A stretch of DNA of 6,367 nt from Bacillota bacterium. GTDB taxonomy: Bacteria > Bacillota > Clostridia > DSM-8532. The stretch spans positions 1 through 6,367 of the forward strand of contig JAEXPO010000561.1 of NCBI GenBank assembly GCA_023446675.1, read 5' to 3'. The notes under the pieces are model-generated. The model was not told where the DNA came from. It ran no database searches and saw only the letters and a program-made list of their open reading frames with translations. Below are positions 5,825 through 6,367 of this stretch, one piece after another. The position numbers and the translations under genes were made by a program. Numbering within the stretch: position 1 is the stretch's first letter; every line of letters starts with the position of its first letter.

Positions 5825-6367
5825 GCGCAAGCGGAGGGTGATGTGGCGGAACATGGCAAGCTCATAGTCAAAGGCAGGAATGTAGCCCTTCTTGGACATG
5901 GATCGTGAATCATCCTCCATGGGAATGCTTTCATACTCCCTCAAATAGCGCTTGGAGCACACAGGGTAGGTTCTGGCCTCAATGATGGAGGTAAAGCCAA
6001 GCTCGGTGAACAGCTCGTCCACTGACGGGTCCTTGTAATTTTCACATACATGAACATAAAGATCGGGATGGAAATTGCACATAACCCCGCAATAGCCGCT
6101 GATGCCCGCCCGGAGAGAATCCAGAAGGGTTGCGCCGTTGGCGTTGAATATCTTGAATGGGGAGCCCTCCACTAAACGGCTGCGGCGCTTTAAGACCTCA
6201 ATGTCGCAGCTGGTGTCCTTCAAAAACAGGAACCGTCCCGATTCCACAAGGAAGGAAAGCTCCTCGTCGGTTAAAAGCCTTTTATAAGGGTAAGGGCATT
6301 CGTACATACCTAGGGGAACGCTTTCTGGCAAAGCCTCCATGAGAGCTTTAACGTTTCTGATAAAAAC
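5804..6367 (-). CDS. Dihydrodipicolinate synthase / N-acetylneuraminate lyase family aldolase (C-terminal part, runs off right edge)
   Basis: 187 residues are visible of a family usually near 300. The frame stays open to the edge (VFIRNVKA precedes the ATG at 6340), so that ATG is internal and the true start lies outside. The family makes or cleaves carbon-carbon bonds with pyruvate as a Schiff base in a TIM barrel. Seen: PLGMYECPYPYKR (visible 18-30), aligning with the usual YNxP segment and keeping its tyrosine; the Schiff-base lysine K50 in FLFLKDTSCD; FNANGATLLDSLRAGISGYCG (about 70-90), matching the conserved strand and glycine turn; and CNFHPDLY. The pyruvate-binding GTTGE motif would be in the missing part. 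Asn is replaced by Glu in YECP, which argues against lysine-pathway DapA and for a sugar-acid or other keto-acid aldolase, but the substrate cannot be assigned. It converges on the chemoreceptor with a 23-base gap, and its last codons lie within the terminator. Confidence 0.85.
   Translation of the reverse strand, partial: VFIRNVKALMEALPESVPLGMYECPYPYKRLLTDEELSFLVESGRFLFLKDTSCDIEVLKRRSRLVEGSPFKIFNANGATLLDSLRAGISGYCGVMCNFHPDLYVHVCENYKDPSVDELFTELGFTSIIEARTYPVCSKRYLREYESIPMEDDSRSMSKKGYIPAFDYELAMFRHITLRLRKKAGLI

Noticed and set aside
6338..6340. ATG as the start of the aldolase
   Set aside because: The frame is open to the window edge, and the protein from here would lack the first half of the barrel, including the pyruvate-binding motif; it is an internal methionine of a partial gene.

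Overview
The window looks like chromosomal DNA from a Gram-positive Bacillota bacterium, probably a clostridial (Lachnospiraceae-like) or Paenibacillus-like species. The reasons are strong AGGAGG-type ribosome binding sites, a LplB-type sugar permease beside a YesM/YesN-type two-component system, and a well-formed intrinsic terminator. The exact taxon cannot be read from the sequence alone. No RNA genes, insertion sequences, CRISPR arrays or phage genes were seen.

Layout. Positions 1-414 (minus) hold the N-terminal part of a carbohydrate ABC transporter permease that runs off the left edge. Positions 415-648 are a non-coding leader/intergenic stretch with a possible weak terminator, a possible promoter and a long inverted repeat just before the permease ribosome binding site. 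Positions 649-2415 (minus) encode a YesM-type membrane sensor histidine kinase, and 2465-4075 (minus) its YesN-type response regulator (receiver, degenerate GGDEF-like middle region, AraC-type DNA-binding end). The regulator is upstream of the kinase in transcription order. A 26-bp imperfect tandem duplication covers the last codons and stop of the regulator gene. Positions 4076-4241 are a divergent promoter region. Positions 4242-5780 (plus) encode a chemoreceptor with about six membrane segments and no evident extracellular sensor domain. It ends at a strong terminator that also contains the last codons of a convergent gene. That gene (5804-6367, minus) is the C-terminal part of a dihydrodipicolinate synthase/N-acetylneuraminate lyase-family aldolase running off the right edge.

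How it fits together (inference): the kinase senses an extracellular signal, probably a sugar or oligosaccharide, directly or through a binding protein. The regulator then activates the adjacent ABC uptake genes. The aldolase could act in catabolism of the imported compound (for example a keto-deoxy sugar acid), and the chemoreceptor could link the same nutrient, or a membrane/energy signal, to motility. The transporter-kinase-regulator grouping is a common arrangement. The chemoreceptor inserted between it and the aldolase is the less usual part. No clearly new system was found; the most distinctive items are structural: the stop-codon tandem duplication, the terminator inside coding sequence, and the sensorless chemoreceptor.
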